The notes beneath the pieces are model-generated. The model worked only from the letters and a program-made list of their open reading frames with translations, ran no database searches and had not been told where the DNA came from. This document shows positions 7,925-14,454 of a stretch of DNA of 17,539 bases, one piece after another (the stretch's first letter is position 1; the number at the start of each line of letters is the position of its first letter). The position numbers were made by a program, and so were the translations under genes. The DNA lies in contig JABXKX010000513.1 of NCBI GenBank assembly GCA_013619035.1, positions 1-17,539 of the forward strand. Direction: 5' to 3'. The DNA comes from Peptostreptococcaceae bacterium (GTDB lineage: Bacteria; Bacillota_A; Clostridia; Peptostreptococcales; Acidaminobacteraceae).

Positions 7925-7957
7925 TAAAAAAAGCCGATCCACAAAAAGAATCAGCTT
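7925..7957 (-). terminator. Riboswitch-controlled intrinsic terminator before btuF
   Basis: Stem 7948-7957 with 7931-7940 (10 pairs including G-U) and a T-run on minus form an intrinsic terminator in the leader. The 5' arm (7949-7957) is also perfectly complementary over 9 nt to 7991-7999 just after the riboswitch core. The two pairings exclude each other, giving the expected terminator/antiterminator switch. Confidence 0.85.
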
Positions 7958-7989
7958 GGTCTCTTACTCACCAATCGTCACTTCCCTCC

Positions 7990-8166
7990 GAAGCTGATTA
8001 CAAAACAAGGCAGGTTTCCTGGCTCATAGATCATCTGATTATCTACCTTCCCGGATATTATTCCAGTGGTTTTTAGACATCATCACTATTTACAGTAGCG
8101 GGGGCTGCTGAGGCGTTACCTCATTCCCTATTATCCTTACGGCACCTTATACGTTGTATCAAGTTT
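7990..8166 (-). promoter_or_regulatory. Cobalamin riboswitch (AdoCbl-type)
   Basis: Read on minus, the conserved core appears in order: G-G-T-G-C-C, a T-A-A-T-A-G-G-G-A-A block, GCAGCCCCCGCTACTGTAA, CCACTG, GGGAAGG, and the B12 box AGCCAGGAAACCTGCC (8009-8024). This is a full-length cobalamin aptamer. It lies between the promoter at 8177-8205 and the terminator at 7925-7957, so ligand binding should stop transcription into btuF-btuC-btuD. Confidence 0.96.
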
Positions 8167-8176
8167 TAACAAATGA

Positions 8177-8205
8177 ATTATAACACATGTACCACATGTG
8201 TACAA
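8177..8205 (-). promoter_or_regulatory. btuFCD promoter with palindrome in the spacer
   Basis: On minus, TTGTAC (8200-8205) and TATAAT (8177-8182) are 17 bp apart. The spacer is almost filled by a perfect inverted repeat, ACACATGT-acc-ACATGTGT (8183-8201 on plus). This looks like an operator for an unidentified repressor, adding DNA-level control to the riboswitch. Confidence 0.75.
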
Positions 8206-8223
8206 TAGCATTAAGAATTTAAG

Positions 8224-8411
8224 TTATCCACAAAATTTTATACAAAACTATCGTTTTACTGTGTAAATAGTCAGATAACTTGAGTTATTCACCACTTATA
8301 CACAATTTTCAGACACCTATACACAACTTTTGTTGATAACTTCAACATTTCTGACCGAACACTTGTTTTGTTATCCACACTATACACAGACTTATACACA
8401 GGTTATCCATA
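8224..8411 (+). other. Cluster of DnaA boxes
   Basis: Four perfect TTATNCACA boxes lie at 8224-8232, 8296-8304, 8371-8379 and 8392-8400. Two CTATACACA boxes (one mismatch) lie at 8317-8325 and 8380-8388. Further one-mismatch sites are at 8238-8246, 8285-8293 and 8403-8411, and an inverted one is at 8331-8339. All but the last point the same way. The gene-free stretch 7889-8466 thus holds the riboswitch leader, a promoter and this cluster. No dnaA or dnaN is present and flanking genes do not diverge from it, so a DnaA-binding or titration locus fits better than oriC. Confidence 0.8.
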
Positions 8412-8431
8412 TTTTATATTGGGTTTTGTCG

Positions 8432-8440
8432 TGTTATAAT
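8432..8440 (+). promoter_or_regulatory. Extended -10 promoter of the thioredoxin-like gene
   Basis: TG-T-TATAAT (8432-8440) is an extended -10 element 26 nt before the ATG. No good -35 is visible 17 bp upstream (TTTTAT). The DnaA-box array abuts it, so DnaA could influence this gene. Confidence 0.6.
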
Positions 8441-8466
8441 GGAAAAAAACAGATAGGAGTTAACAT

Positions 8467-8706
8467 ATGAATATAAAAGTACTAGGAACCGGCTGTAAAA
8501 AATGCGATAAAGTTTATGGCTTAATTTTAGAAATATTACAAGCAGAAACACTCACGGCACAAGTTGATAAAGTAGAAGATCTTAAATCCATTGTTGCTTA
8601 TGGTGTCATGAGTACACCAACACTTGTTATCAATGGAGAAGTTTTGTTTATAGGCAAAGTACCTTCAAAGAAAAAATTAACAGAAGCTATAAAAACAAGA
8701 GTTTAA
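8467..8706 (+). CDS. Small thioredoxin-fold protein (redox-active disulfide protein 2 type)
   Basis: Cytoplasmic thiol-disulfide protein of 79 residues with a minimal thioredoxin fold. The redox pair is C-K-K-C at residues 10-13 (G-T-G-C-K-K-C-D), and the cis-proline loop is T-P-T-L-V-I-N-G near 57-64. Length and both motifs match the short family often called redox-active disulfide protein 2; the physiological partner is unknown in general. AGGAGT lies 6 nt before the ATG. It stands alone on plus, between the DnaA-box cluster and a convergent terminator. Both active-site cysteines use TGT and TGC, so this one is not a selenoprotein. Confidence 0.88.
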   Translation: MNIKVLGTGCKKCDKVYGLILEILQAETLTAQVDKVEDLKSIVAYGVMSTPTLVINGEVLFIGKVPSKKKLTEAIKTRV

Positions 8707-8724
8707 TCTTGTTTTTTATATGAA

Positions 8725-8752
8725 AAGAATGCTAACTTCCGTTAGCATTCTT
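8725..8752. terminator. Bidirectional hairpin terminator between thioredoxin-like gene and mgsA
   Basis: A perfect 12-bp stem (8725-8736 with 8741-8752, TTCC loop) lies between convergent genes. Its minus-strand tail (TTTTCATATAAAA) and plus-strand tail (ATTAATAA) are both U-poor, so efficiency may be moderate. Confidence 0.75.
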
Positions 8753-8753
8753 A

Positions 8754-9152
8754 TTAATAAGCATCTCTAATTGTTTTCCACTCTTCTTTATGAATCATAC
8801 CATATAACAGTATTTCAGCTGAAGTAACATTCGTAGCAAGCGGTACTTGATGCACGTCACAAACTCTTAAAAGAGCGAGTACATCTGGTTCATGAGGTTG
8901 TGCTGTCAAAGGATCTCTCAAGAATATAACAATATCAATCTCATCTAGTGCAACTCTTGCACCGATTTGTTGATCCCCACCAATTGGACCCGATAAAAAT
9001 CTTTCTACTTCTAAACCTGTTGCTTCAGTTATCTTTTTACCAGTTGTTCCTGTAGCGCATAGATTATGCTTAGCGAGGATATCTCTATGATTTTTAACAA
9101 ATTGTATCATCTTTGGTTTTTTATTATCATGTGCAATTAATGCAATTTTCAT
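8754..9152 (-). CDS. mgsA: Methylglyoxal synthase
   Basis: Converts dihydroxyacetone phosphate to methylglyoxal and phosphate, a bypass of lower glycolysis that relieves phosphate limitation or sugar-phosphate stress. The 132-residue protein aligns along the family core: A-T-G-T-T-G (33-38, phosphate binding), G-P-I-G-G-D60 with the catalytic aspartate, D80 in L-R-D-P, H87 in P-H-E-P-D, and D90. It lacks the C-terminal extension of the E. coli enzyme, as is usual in Bacillota. The start overlaps the pheA stop (ATGA), so it is translationally coupled to an aromatic amino acid gene. That pairing has no obvious metabolic logic beyond shared central-carbon supply. Assignment is firm. Confidence 0.95.
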   Translation of the reverse strand: MKIALIAHDNKKPKMIQFVKNHRDILAKHNLCATGTTGKKITEATGLEVERFLSGPIGGDQQIGARVALDEIDIVIFLRDPLTAQPHEPDVLALLRVCDVHQVPLATNVTSAEILLYGMIHKEEWKTIRDAY

Positions 9153-10276
9153 TCATTTACTCCATTTCTGCTGTAATAGTTTCCTAACATCAACACCGAA
9201 TTAGATGCAGCTTCAATCGCTTCTAAAGTTTCATCGACTATAACATCACCAACTGAACCTTCAATATCAATATAAAACATATACGCCCATGGTTTATCAG
9301 GTATCGGTCTAGATTCAATCTTTAACATATTGATGTTATGATTGGCAATAATCTCAAGCACAGAGAATAAAGCTTTCGGCTCATGTGACACCCTTACGAC
9401 CAAACTAATTTTATTTGCTGATTTTACTTTAATAGGTTTTAATGCTAAAACTACAAATCGTGTTGTATTGTAATCATGATCATGAATATTTTCCTTTAAA
9501 ACTGATAAGCCATATACATCAGCAGCTTCTTTACTGCCGATTGCTGCATATTTATACTTCTGAAGTTCTTTCACATGCATCACACTTTTAGCGGTATTTG
9601 TATAAGAATATTGTTGCCACTGATAATGGCTCAAGAATTTCTTACTTTGTTTAAATCCTTGTTCGTGTGAGTATACTGCTTCTATTTCACTTAAATCAGT
9701 ACCCTCAAATCCAATTAGATGATGTCTAATTGGCAAGTATAAGTCTCCAACAATATGCATTTGATATTTCAATAACAAATCATAAACTTCATTGATAGCA
9801 CCAGTAGAACTATTCTCTATCGGTAAAATACCATAATCGGCTTCTTTATTGTACAATGTTTTGAATGTTTCTTCAAAAGTTCTTACATGAACTTGTTCAG
9901 AGCCTTCTTTAAAGAATCTTTTTAGCGCTATACTGCTAAAAGACCCTTCTACACCTTGATAGACGACTTTGGGATTATCAATTGGAAGTGAAAACTCAAT
10001 CGTTTCTTTCTTCATTAAATACTTTTGATGGGTTCTACTGTATTCCATCAGGTCCTTAAAAAACACACTTAATAAACGATCATATTTATGATTGTTTAAT
10101 AAACTCACATTCTTTTCAATCAATTCTGATTCCCTTGCTGGATCTTTCAAGGGCTTATTATTCTCAATTTTATAAGTAGCAACTTCTTCTACTATGGACA
10201 TACGTTTTTCAAACAACTTTACCAGTTCTTTGTCTATGCCATCAATTTCTTTTCTTAACTCTTTTATATCTCTCAT
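9149..10276 (-). CDS. pheA: Bifunctional chorismate mutase/prephenate dehydratase (P-protein)
   Basis: Two steps of phenylalanine synthesis: chorismate to prephenate, then prephenate to phenylpyruvate. Domains of this 375-residue protein: an AroQ-type chorismate mutase helix bundle at about 1-90 (L-R-K-E-I-D-G-I-D, then [14 protein letters not shown]); prephenate dehydratase at about 102-280 with [19 protein letters not shown] and the catalytic T272-R-F motif; and a C-terminal ACT domain at about 288-365 with E-S-R-P 321-324, the phenylalanine-binding element for feedback inhibition. Length is normal. A GAGGT site precedes the ATG. It has its own promoter directly after the upstream M1 peptidase gene and a strong hairpin in its leader, and it overlaps mgsA by 4 nt. 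Confidence 0.96.
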   Translation of the reverse strand: MRDIKELRKEIDGIDKELVKLFEKRMSIVEEVATYKIENNKPLKDPARESELIEKNVSLLNNHKYDRLLSVFFKDLMEYSRTHQKYLMKKETIEFSLPIDNPKVVYQGVEGSFSSIALKRFFKEGSEQVHVRTFEETFKTLYNKEADYGILPIENSSTGAINEVYDLLLKYQMHIVGDLYLPIRHHLIGFEGTDLSEIEAVYSHEQGFKQSKKFLSHYQWQQYSYTNTAKSVMHVKELQKYKYAAIGSKEAADVYGLSVLKENIHDHDYNTTRFVVLALKPIKVKSANKISLVVRVSHEPKALFSVLEIIANHNINMLKIESRPIPDKPWAYMFYIDIEGSVGDVIVDETLEAIEAASNSVLMLGNYYSRNGVNE

Positions 10277-10286
10277 AATCTACCTC

Positions 10287-10319
10287 GAAAAATAAGTATG
10301 CTATTATTAGCATACTTAT
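10287..10319 (-). terminator. Terminator-like hairpin in the pheA leader
   Basis: A perfect 12-bp stem (10292-10303 with 10308-10319, 4-nt loop) is followed on minus by TTTTT, and the pheA ribosome site comes next. It lies downstream of the predicted pheA promoter, so it may end M1-peptidase transcripts and also attenuate pheA. No leader peptide or T-box is visible between promoter and hairpin. Confidence 0.7.
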
Positions 10320-10330
10320 GTATTATCAGT

Positions 10331-10359
10331 AGTTTAGTGCGTTTTTCAGTTAATGTCAA
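10331..10359 (-). promoter_or_regulatory. Promoter of pheA-mgsA
   Basis: On minus, TTGACA (10354-10359) is separated by 17 bp from TAAACT (10331-10336). The -35 element begins one base after the stop codon of the M1 peptidase gene, so transcription starts near 10324, just before the leader hairpin. Confidence 0.65.
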
Positions 10360-10360
10360 G

Positions 10361-11833
10361 TTAATATAACCATGTATCTAATAATTCGTTAATTTCTGCA
10401 CCATAAATCGCATTTAGCGCTTCTCTTAAATCATCTTCCTTTAAAATGCCATAAGCATAATGTTCGTATAAATACTTGGCAAAAGCTTGCATTTTTTCAT
10501 CACCATAAGTCGTATAAATCTCATGATACATCAAAGCAGGTTTTGAATAAGCAGCCACACCATAATCACCCCAATCATCAAAATCTTTTGCTGATTTAGC
10601 AACTATAATATTATCAAATCCATATTCATTCACTCGATTTTGATATCGCTTCATCGCATCTTGATAGGAATGTTCTCCTGTATATTCAATCTCAAAGTAT
10701 GCTGTAAAAAATGTGGTTAATCCTTCATCTATCCATCCCTCATCAATTTCATCATCTCCAATTAAACCATAAAACCATTGATGAGCTGTTTCATGTACAA
10801 TCACTGTTCTTAAAGCATGAATAGAATCTAAAAGGTAACCTTTTGAAATGAAGACTAATCCAGGATATTCCATACCAGAGGGGAAATTCGTTAGAACAAC
10901 ACTATAAGTCTTATAAGGGTAATCCCCAATAATTTCTTCAAATGAACTGATAGCTTCCAAACTGAATAACATAGCATCATCTAACCATTTATGTTTTTTA
11001 ACAGATTTGGGATAATAAAGATAGACTGTTGTATCATTTATTTGTTCTTTAATATATTCAAACTGATTAGAAATAACAAAAGCAAAGTCTCGCATTCTAT
11101 CAGCTCTAAAAGCATAAGTTGTTTCATTTTCTAATGTATCTACAGATTCAATATAGCCAGAACCTGCTACAACATAACCTTCTGGGACTGTCATTTTTAT
11201 ATCATAGTTACTCATATCACTATAAAAAGGATCACCAATAGATAAATAAGGATCTACATGCCATCCTTCTTCATCATATACAGCTAATATTGGGTACCAA
11301 TTACCCAAATTATAAATATCATTAACAACACCAAATCTTTCTGATGTTGAAGATACTTTAACCAAATAATCCAACTGAATTGTATATGTTTCATTTTTTA
11401 TAAAAGCATAAGCTATTTCTACTGAAGTTGTAGTAGGACCTTCTTGAAACTTAATATCCTTACCATCTATTAATAGCGATGTTATTTCAATTTCACCAAT
11501 CAAATCACTCACTTCATCAGAGTTGCCAAAAAGATTCGGTTGAGATTCTTTTGTAAAAGCGTTTGGATAGAGATGAAGATAAATCTCAGTTAAATCAAGG
11601 TTCTCATTATTCGTGTACTCTATGATTTGTGTCGCTGTAATAATGGACATTTCAGGATCTAAAATCGCATCAATTTGGTAGTAATTTAATGATGGATCTG
11701 TAAAAGGTTCTTTTGCTATAACCTCTTCTTCTAAAGTTACGGGTTCTGTATATGCAGCTTCAATCACTTTGTCCTCACATCCTAATATCGTAAAACTCAT
11801 TAGAATTAGAATGATCACTACTATTTTTTTCAT
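10361..11833 (-). CDS. M1 family metallopeptidase, predicted lipoprotein
   Basis: Zinc peptidase of the gluzincin M1 class, predicted to be anchored outside the cell membrane. Of its 490 residues, 1-19 are a signal peptide ending in lipobox I-L-G-C with lipidated Cys19. A beta-rich N-terminal domain runs to about 270. The catalytic domain carries a G-M-E-Y-P-G motif (variant of the aminopeptidase G-x-M-E-N) and the zinc site H347-E-T-A-H351 with third ligand E370 in W-I-D-E-G. The start at 11833 (M-K-K-I-V) has a GGAGGAG site upstream; an extended frame to 11881 lacks one. The C-terminal helical domain of large M1 aminopeptidases is missing, which is common in short bacterial members. It appears monocistronic, between the Lrp terminator and the pheA promoter. 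Function is probably scavenging of extracellular peptides; substrate unknown. Confidence 0.9.
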   Translation of the reverse strand: MKKIVVIILILMSFTILGCEDKVIEAAYTEPVTLEEEVIAKEPFTDPSLNYYQIDAILDPEMSIITATQIIEYTNNENLDLTEIYLHLYPNAFTKESQPNLFGNSDEVSDLIGEIEITSLLIDGKDIKFQEGPTTTSVEIAYAFIKNETYTIQLDYLVKVSSTSERFGVVNDIYNLGNWYPILAVYDEEGWHVDPYLSIGDPFYSDMSNYDIKMTVPEGYVVAGSGYIESVDTLENETTYAFRADRMRDFAFVISNQFEYIKEQINDTTVYLYYPKSVKKHKWLDDAMLFSLEAISSFEEIIGDYPYKTYSVVLTNFPSGMEYPGLVFISKGYLLDSIHALRTVIVHETAHQWFYGLIGDDEIDEGWIDEGLTTFFTAYFEIEYTGEHSYQDAMKRYQNRVNEYGFDNIIVAKSAKDFDDWGDYGVAAYSKPALMYHEIYTTYGDEKMQAFAKYLYEHYAYGILKEDDLREALNAIYGAEINELLDTWLY

Positions 11834-11855
11834 TAATATCTCCTCCCCTAATATA

Positions 11856-11861
11856 ATTATA
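11856..11861 (-). promoter_or_regulatory. Probable -10 element of the M1 peptidase gene
   Basis: TATAAT on minus lies 22 nt before the ATG. The only TTGACT upstream is 14 bp away, shorter than usual, so the -35 is uncertain. Confidence 0.5.
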
Positions 11862-11892
11862 CCGAAAATCAACAGAGTCAATCTTACGTTTT

Positions 11893-11923
11893 ATTAAAAA
11901 AATAGATGAAGCTAAGCTTCATC
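11893..11923 (-). terminator. Terminator of the Lrp/AsnC regulator gene
   Basis: Stem 11916-11923 with 11905-11912 (8 bp, TAA loop on plus) is followed on minus by a seven-base T-run. The stop codon of the regulator lies within the hairpin. Confidence 0.88.
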
Positions 11924-12376
11924 ACTCGTAAATTCATTTTCATCAATCAGTATCTTTTGCTCATCTTTAGCTGTTGATAAAACCAAGTAGGTATAAGTAT
12001 TTTTGGCAAATTTGTTGATTTCATCAATTAAATGCTCTAAATGTGATGAATTTCTTGCTCTAACTTTTATTAAAAAACATGTGTTACCCGTTACTTTATG
12101 ACATTCAACAATTTCTTTCATCGCTGAAAGTTTATCTGACATTTCCTTAATTTCCAAATTCCCGACAGGTACTGTAATAAATGCTGTTAAGTCTATGCCC
12201 ACTTTTGCTGCATCAATAATCGCAGAATAACCTTTGATAACCCCTTCATTTTCTAACTTCTTCACACGTTCCTTTGTTGCGGTGGTAGATAGACCTATCA
12301 TACGCCCCAGTTCTGTAATGCTAAGCTTGCCGTTATTTTGTAATTCATTTAATATATTGTAATCATAGATATCCAT
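11912..12376 (-). CDS. Lrp/AsnC family transcriptional regulator
   Basis: DNA-binding regulator of 154 residues that usually senses an amino acid. The N-terminal winged helix-turn-helix spans about 1-60 (Y-D-Y-N-I-L-N-E-L, then L-S-I-T-E-L-G-R-M-I-G-L-S and the recognition helix T-K-E-R-V-K-K-L-E). The C-terminal RAM/ACT-like ligand and oligomerisation domain covers about 65-145, with the typical H-K-V-T-G stretch near 93-97. Length is normal. AAGGGG lies before the ATG. It is transcribed divergently from RNase HI, the two starts being 93 bp apart, and the short shared region may carry its own operator. Which amino acid it senses and which genes it controls cannot be read here; the adjacent peptidase and pheA are natural candidates but this is a guess. 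Confidence 0.93.
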   Translation of the reverse strand: MDIYDYNILNELQNNGKLSITELGRMIGLSTTATKERVKKLENEGVIKGYSAIIDAAKVGIDLTAFITVPVGNLEIKEMSDKLSAMKEIVECHKVTGNTCFLIKVRARNSSHLEHLIDEINKFAKNTYTYLVLSTAKDEQKILIDENEFTSDEA

Positions 12377-12403
12377 AATGTCCCCTTTTCTTTTGCTAAA
12401 TCT

Positions 12404-12432
12404 ATTATATGCTTAAATAATTTACGATGCAA
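12404..12432 (-). promoter_or_regulatory. Promoter of the Lrp/AsnC regulator gene
   Basis: On minus, TTGCAT (12427-12432), 17 bp, then TATAAT (12404-12409). It overlaps the region upstream of the divergent RNase HI promoter, so the two could compete. Confidence 0.7.
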
Positions 12433-12445
12433 ATGATAAATATGA

Positions 12446-12451
12446 TATAAT
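12446..12451 (+). promoter_or_regulatory. -10 element of the RNase HI gene
   Basis: TATAAT on plus lies 19 bp before the ATG. The -35 region (TTTACG/TTACGA at 12421-12427) is weak. The very short distance leaves an mRNA leader of only about a dozen bases carrying GAGGTG. Confidence 0.55.
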
Positions 12452-12469
12452 AGCTCCGAGGTGATAATC

Positions 12470-13006
12470 ATGAAAAAAATATACGTATACACAGATGGAG
12501 CCTGCTCTGGCAACCAGCATGAAACAAATGTTGGTGGTTATGGTGCAGTCCTTCAATATGGTGAACATAAAAAAGAAGTTTACGGTGGAGAGAAGAATAC
12601 TACCAATAATAAAATGGAGTTATCAGCTGTTATTGAATCCTTAAAGCTGATTAAAGACACTGAAGTTTCAATCGAAATCTATTCTGATAGCGCTTATGTT
12701 GTAGAATGTTTTAAGAAGAAATGGTACATCAACTGGGAAAAGAACGGATGGAAAACATCTAAAAAAACGCCTGTTGAAAATCAAGAGCTTTGGCAATCAT
12801 TAATTGCTTTAGTCAGATCTTTTTCAGAAGTAGAGTTTTATAAGGTCAAAGGACATTTAGATATCTCTAAGACCAGTGACTTAAACAAATGGTATAAGAA
12901 GTTCTGTAGTCAAAAAGATATTTCAATAGAAGATTATAAATATCTTACAGAGATGAATCATCTAGCAGATGAACTCGCTAATAAAGGTATGGATAACAAT
13001 AGATAA
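12470..13006 (+). CDS. rnhA: Ribonuclease HI
   Basis: Cleaves the RNA strand of RNA-DNA hybrids (R-loops, primers). The 178-residue protein shows the catalytic carboxylates D9 (Y-T-D-G-A), E50 (N-K-M-E-L), D73 (Y-S-D-S) and D167 (H-L-A-D-E-L-A), with the active-site loop histidine in V-K-G-H129. A handle-type W/K-rich region (K-K-W-Y, then W-K-N-G-W-K) is present. It is longer than the roughly 155-residue E. coli enzyme because about 28 extra residues (131-160) sit between H129 and D167. I chose ATG 12470 with GAGGTG 6 nt upstream over an in-frame GTG at 12461 that overlaps that site. It is a single gene on plus, divergent from the Lrp regulator. Confidence 0.95.
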   Translation: MKKIYVYTDGACSGNQHETNVGGYGAVLQYGEHKKEVYGGEKNTTNNKMELSAVIESLKLIKDTEVSIEIYSDSAYVVECFKKKWYINWEKNGWKTSKKTPVENQELWQSLIALVRSFSEVEFYKVKGHLDISKTSDLNKWYKKFCSQKDISIEDYKYLTEMNHLADELANKGMDNNR

Positions 13007-13025
13007 GGAGCGGCTAAGCCACTCC
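13007..13025. terminator. Weak bidirectional hairpin between rnhA and the TPR-like gene
   Basis: The stem GGAG-c-GGC/GCC-a-CTCC has one internal mismatch, a TAA loop and no strong U-tract on either side. It is placed between convergent genes. Confidence 0.45.
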
Positions 13026-13027
13026 TA

Positions 13028-13459
13028 TTACATTCTCTTTTTATAAATAATCTCTGCACGATCCGTAAAGAAATCATCTCTTTTTTCTTTCATGTTCTCA
13101 ATATATTCTGCCATTTGTTCGTCCATCGGCTCTAACATATCCATAACATTATCATACCCTTCAAACATTTCCATACCAGACATCATATATGTTTTAGCCA
13201 TATCTACTTGGCACCATTCATATAAACCATCTTCTTCTTCATACTCACTAATAATCTTTTGATACATATCAATTGCTCTAAAATAATCCTTGAAATATAT
13301 AAATCCAGCCAAATCAGCAAAATGTTTTAATGCCCAGTAATAAACTTTCGGTTCCTCTTCACTACCTTCAATAATAACTTTATACTTTTCTGCAGCTTCT
13401 TCATAACGACGATCTCTAGTTAATTGTTGTCCTTCTTCAAATTCTTTTTTCCAATCCAT
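13028..13459 (-). CDS. TPR-like hypothetical protein
   Basis: Acidic, all-helical protein of 143 residues without signal peptide or membrane segment. Residues about 8-75 look like two tetratricopeptide-like helical hairpins (for example R-R-Y-E-E-A-A-E-K-Y and K-D-Y-F-R-A-I-D-M-Y with the small-aromatic spacing of TPR units), followed by a Met/Glu-rich helical tail. TPR units normally mediate protein-protein contact. I do not recognise a specific family. The ATG at 13459 follows AGGAGCTCCT. It appears to be a single gene with its own extended -10 promoter, convergent with rnhA. The partner is unknown. Confidence 0.75.
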   Translation of the reverse strand: MDWKKEFEEGQQLTRDRRYEEAAEKYKVIIEGSEEEPKVYYWALKHFADLAGFIYFKDYFRAIDMYQKIISEYEEEDGLYEWCQVDMAKTYMMSGMEMFEGYDNVMDMLEPMDEQMAEYIENMKEKRDDFFTDRAEIIYKKRM

Positions 13460-13496
13460 AGGAGCTCCTTTCAGATAATAACTTATTCAATATCTA

Positions 13497-13505
13497 ATTA
13501 TATCA
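13497..13505 (-). promoter_or_regulatory. Extended -10 promoter of the TPR-like gene
   Basis: On minus, TG-A-TATAAT (13505 to 13497) sits 37 nt before the ATG with no convincing -35. It lies 15 nt past the Nudix gene stop. Confidence 0.5.
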
Positions 13506-13520
13506 TGTATATCTTCTTAG

Positions 13521-14114
13521 CTACGAGGTTTCTACATCAAAAAAAGGATGAATCTTAAAGAAATTTTGAAGTAACATAGCAGAACGTATTGAAATCTCTT
13601 CTTCTTCCAAAATTCTTATTGCCTCATGCTTATCCACAATGATGATGTCTGCATCTTCACTATCTTCTTGAAAATCTTTAGTTGGTATGCCTGAGTATGT
13701 TCCATAAACCACATTAACACGTTCATTAATAATGCCAACTGAGACATAACGTTCACGTTCAACACATAACGGATTTAAAAGTAATCCCGTCTCTTCCTTA
13801 AACTCTCTTTTTGCTGCCATTTTTATATCTTCACCTGATTCAATAAGACCTGCTGGAAACATATAGATAGGACGACCTGCTGATACACGGAACTCTTTTA
13901 ACATAATAACATCCGTTTTATCCAGATTGGTCGCAAAAACCATAGCACCATCAGTAAAAGACTGATGATTAAAAATTTCTTCTTCCAATCTAGACGTATC
14001 ACCTCTAGACACAATTTCCCAGTCTCTTTCCTGACCTGATTTAGTCGCATACTTAATCTTATAACTTCTTAGGTACTTTAATTCATTGATGGGTTCTATC
14101 GATTTTATCTTCAT
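13521..14114 (-). CDS. Nudix hydrolase (ADP-ribose pyrophosphatase-like)
   Basis: Predicted hydrolase of nucleoside diphosphates linked to another moiety, with an ADP-sugar the likeliest substrate. The 197-residue protein has the full Nudix box: G89-x5-E95-x7-R103-E104-F-K-E-E108-T-G110-L, where the glutamates bind catalytic Mg2+. Upstream, F-R-V-S-A-G-R-P-I-Y-M-F-P-A-G is the ADP-ribose-pyrophosphatase style lead-in. I placed the start at 14114 (M-K-I-K-S) because GAGG lies 6-9 nt before it and the DUF6440 stop codon falls one base upstream; the longer frame to 14150 overlaps the previous gene. It is coupled in a two-gene unit with DUF6440. The substrate is not determined by sequence alone. 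Confidence 0.88.
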   Translation of the reverse strand: MKIKSIEPINELKYLRSYKIKYATKSGQERDWEIVSRGDTSRLEEEIFNHQSFTDGAMVFATNLDKTDVIMLKEFRVSAGRPIYMFPAGLIESGEDIKMAAKREFKEETGLLLNPLCVERERYVSVGIINERVNVVYGTYSGIPTKDFQEDSEDADIIIVDKHEAIRILEEEEISIRSAMLLQNFFKIHPFFDVETS

Positions 14115-14115
14115 A

Positions 14116-14301
14116 TCAATCCTCGATGGTCGTGACAACAACTTGTCCATTTTTATCTAATAAAGGTGTTATACCGCCAGCACTACCTGAGCCTGAGTAT
14201 AAGTAATTGACTCCAGTTACTGTGTCCTGTATGATTCGACTGTAATAGATACTGCCTTCTTCATATATTGTCTTAAATCTTTTTCCTTTTTTATTAAACA
14301 T
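14116..14301 (-). CDS. DUF6440 family small protein
   Basis: Small, probably cytoplasmic protein of 61 residues. It matches my memory of the DUF6440 family: F-N-K-K-G-K-R-F at the start, D-T-x-T-G-V-N-Y-L-Y in the middle, then G-G-I-T-P-L-L-D. It is beta-rich and has no known function. The start at 14301 follows GGAGG with 5 nt spacing; the in-frame ATG at 14313 lies on top of that ribosome site and is unlikely. The stop codon TGA is one base from the Nudix ATG, so the two genes are co-translated. It is one of the genes here that use TGA as a normal stop. Confidence 0.8.
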   Translation of the reverse strand: MFNKKGKRFKTIYEEGSIYYSRIIQDTVTGVNYLYSGSGSAGGITPLLDKNGQVVVTTIED

Positions 14302-14419
14302 AACAACCTCCATATTAATAAGATAATATTAATAACAGACTCTGTCCATAATAATAGAGAATTTTAATATGATTAGCATGTTGTTCATGTATTCTTAATC
14401 ATTAGAGCAAAATTTAAGC

Positions 14420-14446
14420 AAAAAAAAAGACCGGATAATCCGATCT
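14420..14446 (-). terminator. Terminator of the rpsF-ssb-rpsR operon
   Basis: An 8-bp stem (14439-14446 with 14428-14435, TTA loop on minus) is followed on minus by a run of nine T. It lies directly after rpsR. The interval 14302-14419 upstream of DUF6440 is AT-rich with no clear promoter and no gene. Confidence 0.92.
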
Positions 14447-14454
14447 TCTGATAT

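Noticed and set aside
8224..8466. The DnaA-box region as the chromosomal origin oriC
   Set aside because: No dnaA, dnaN or rpmH nearby, and genes on the right side mostly run towards the cluster rather than away. Kept as an off-origin DnaA cluster.
8467..8706. Thioredoxin-like gene and CopZ as further selenoproteins
   Set aside because: Their CxxC motifs are encoded by ordinary TGT/TGC codons and the genes have no in-frame TGA before their ends.
14310..14332. AT-rich inverted repeats upstream of DUF6440 as an operator
   Set aside because: Composition is almost pure A/T and such pairing is expected by chance; there is no convincing promoter alongside.
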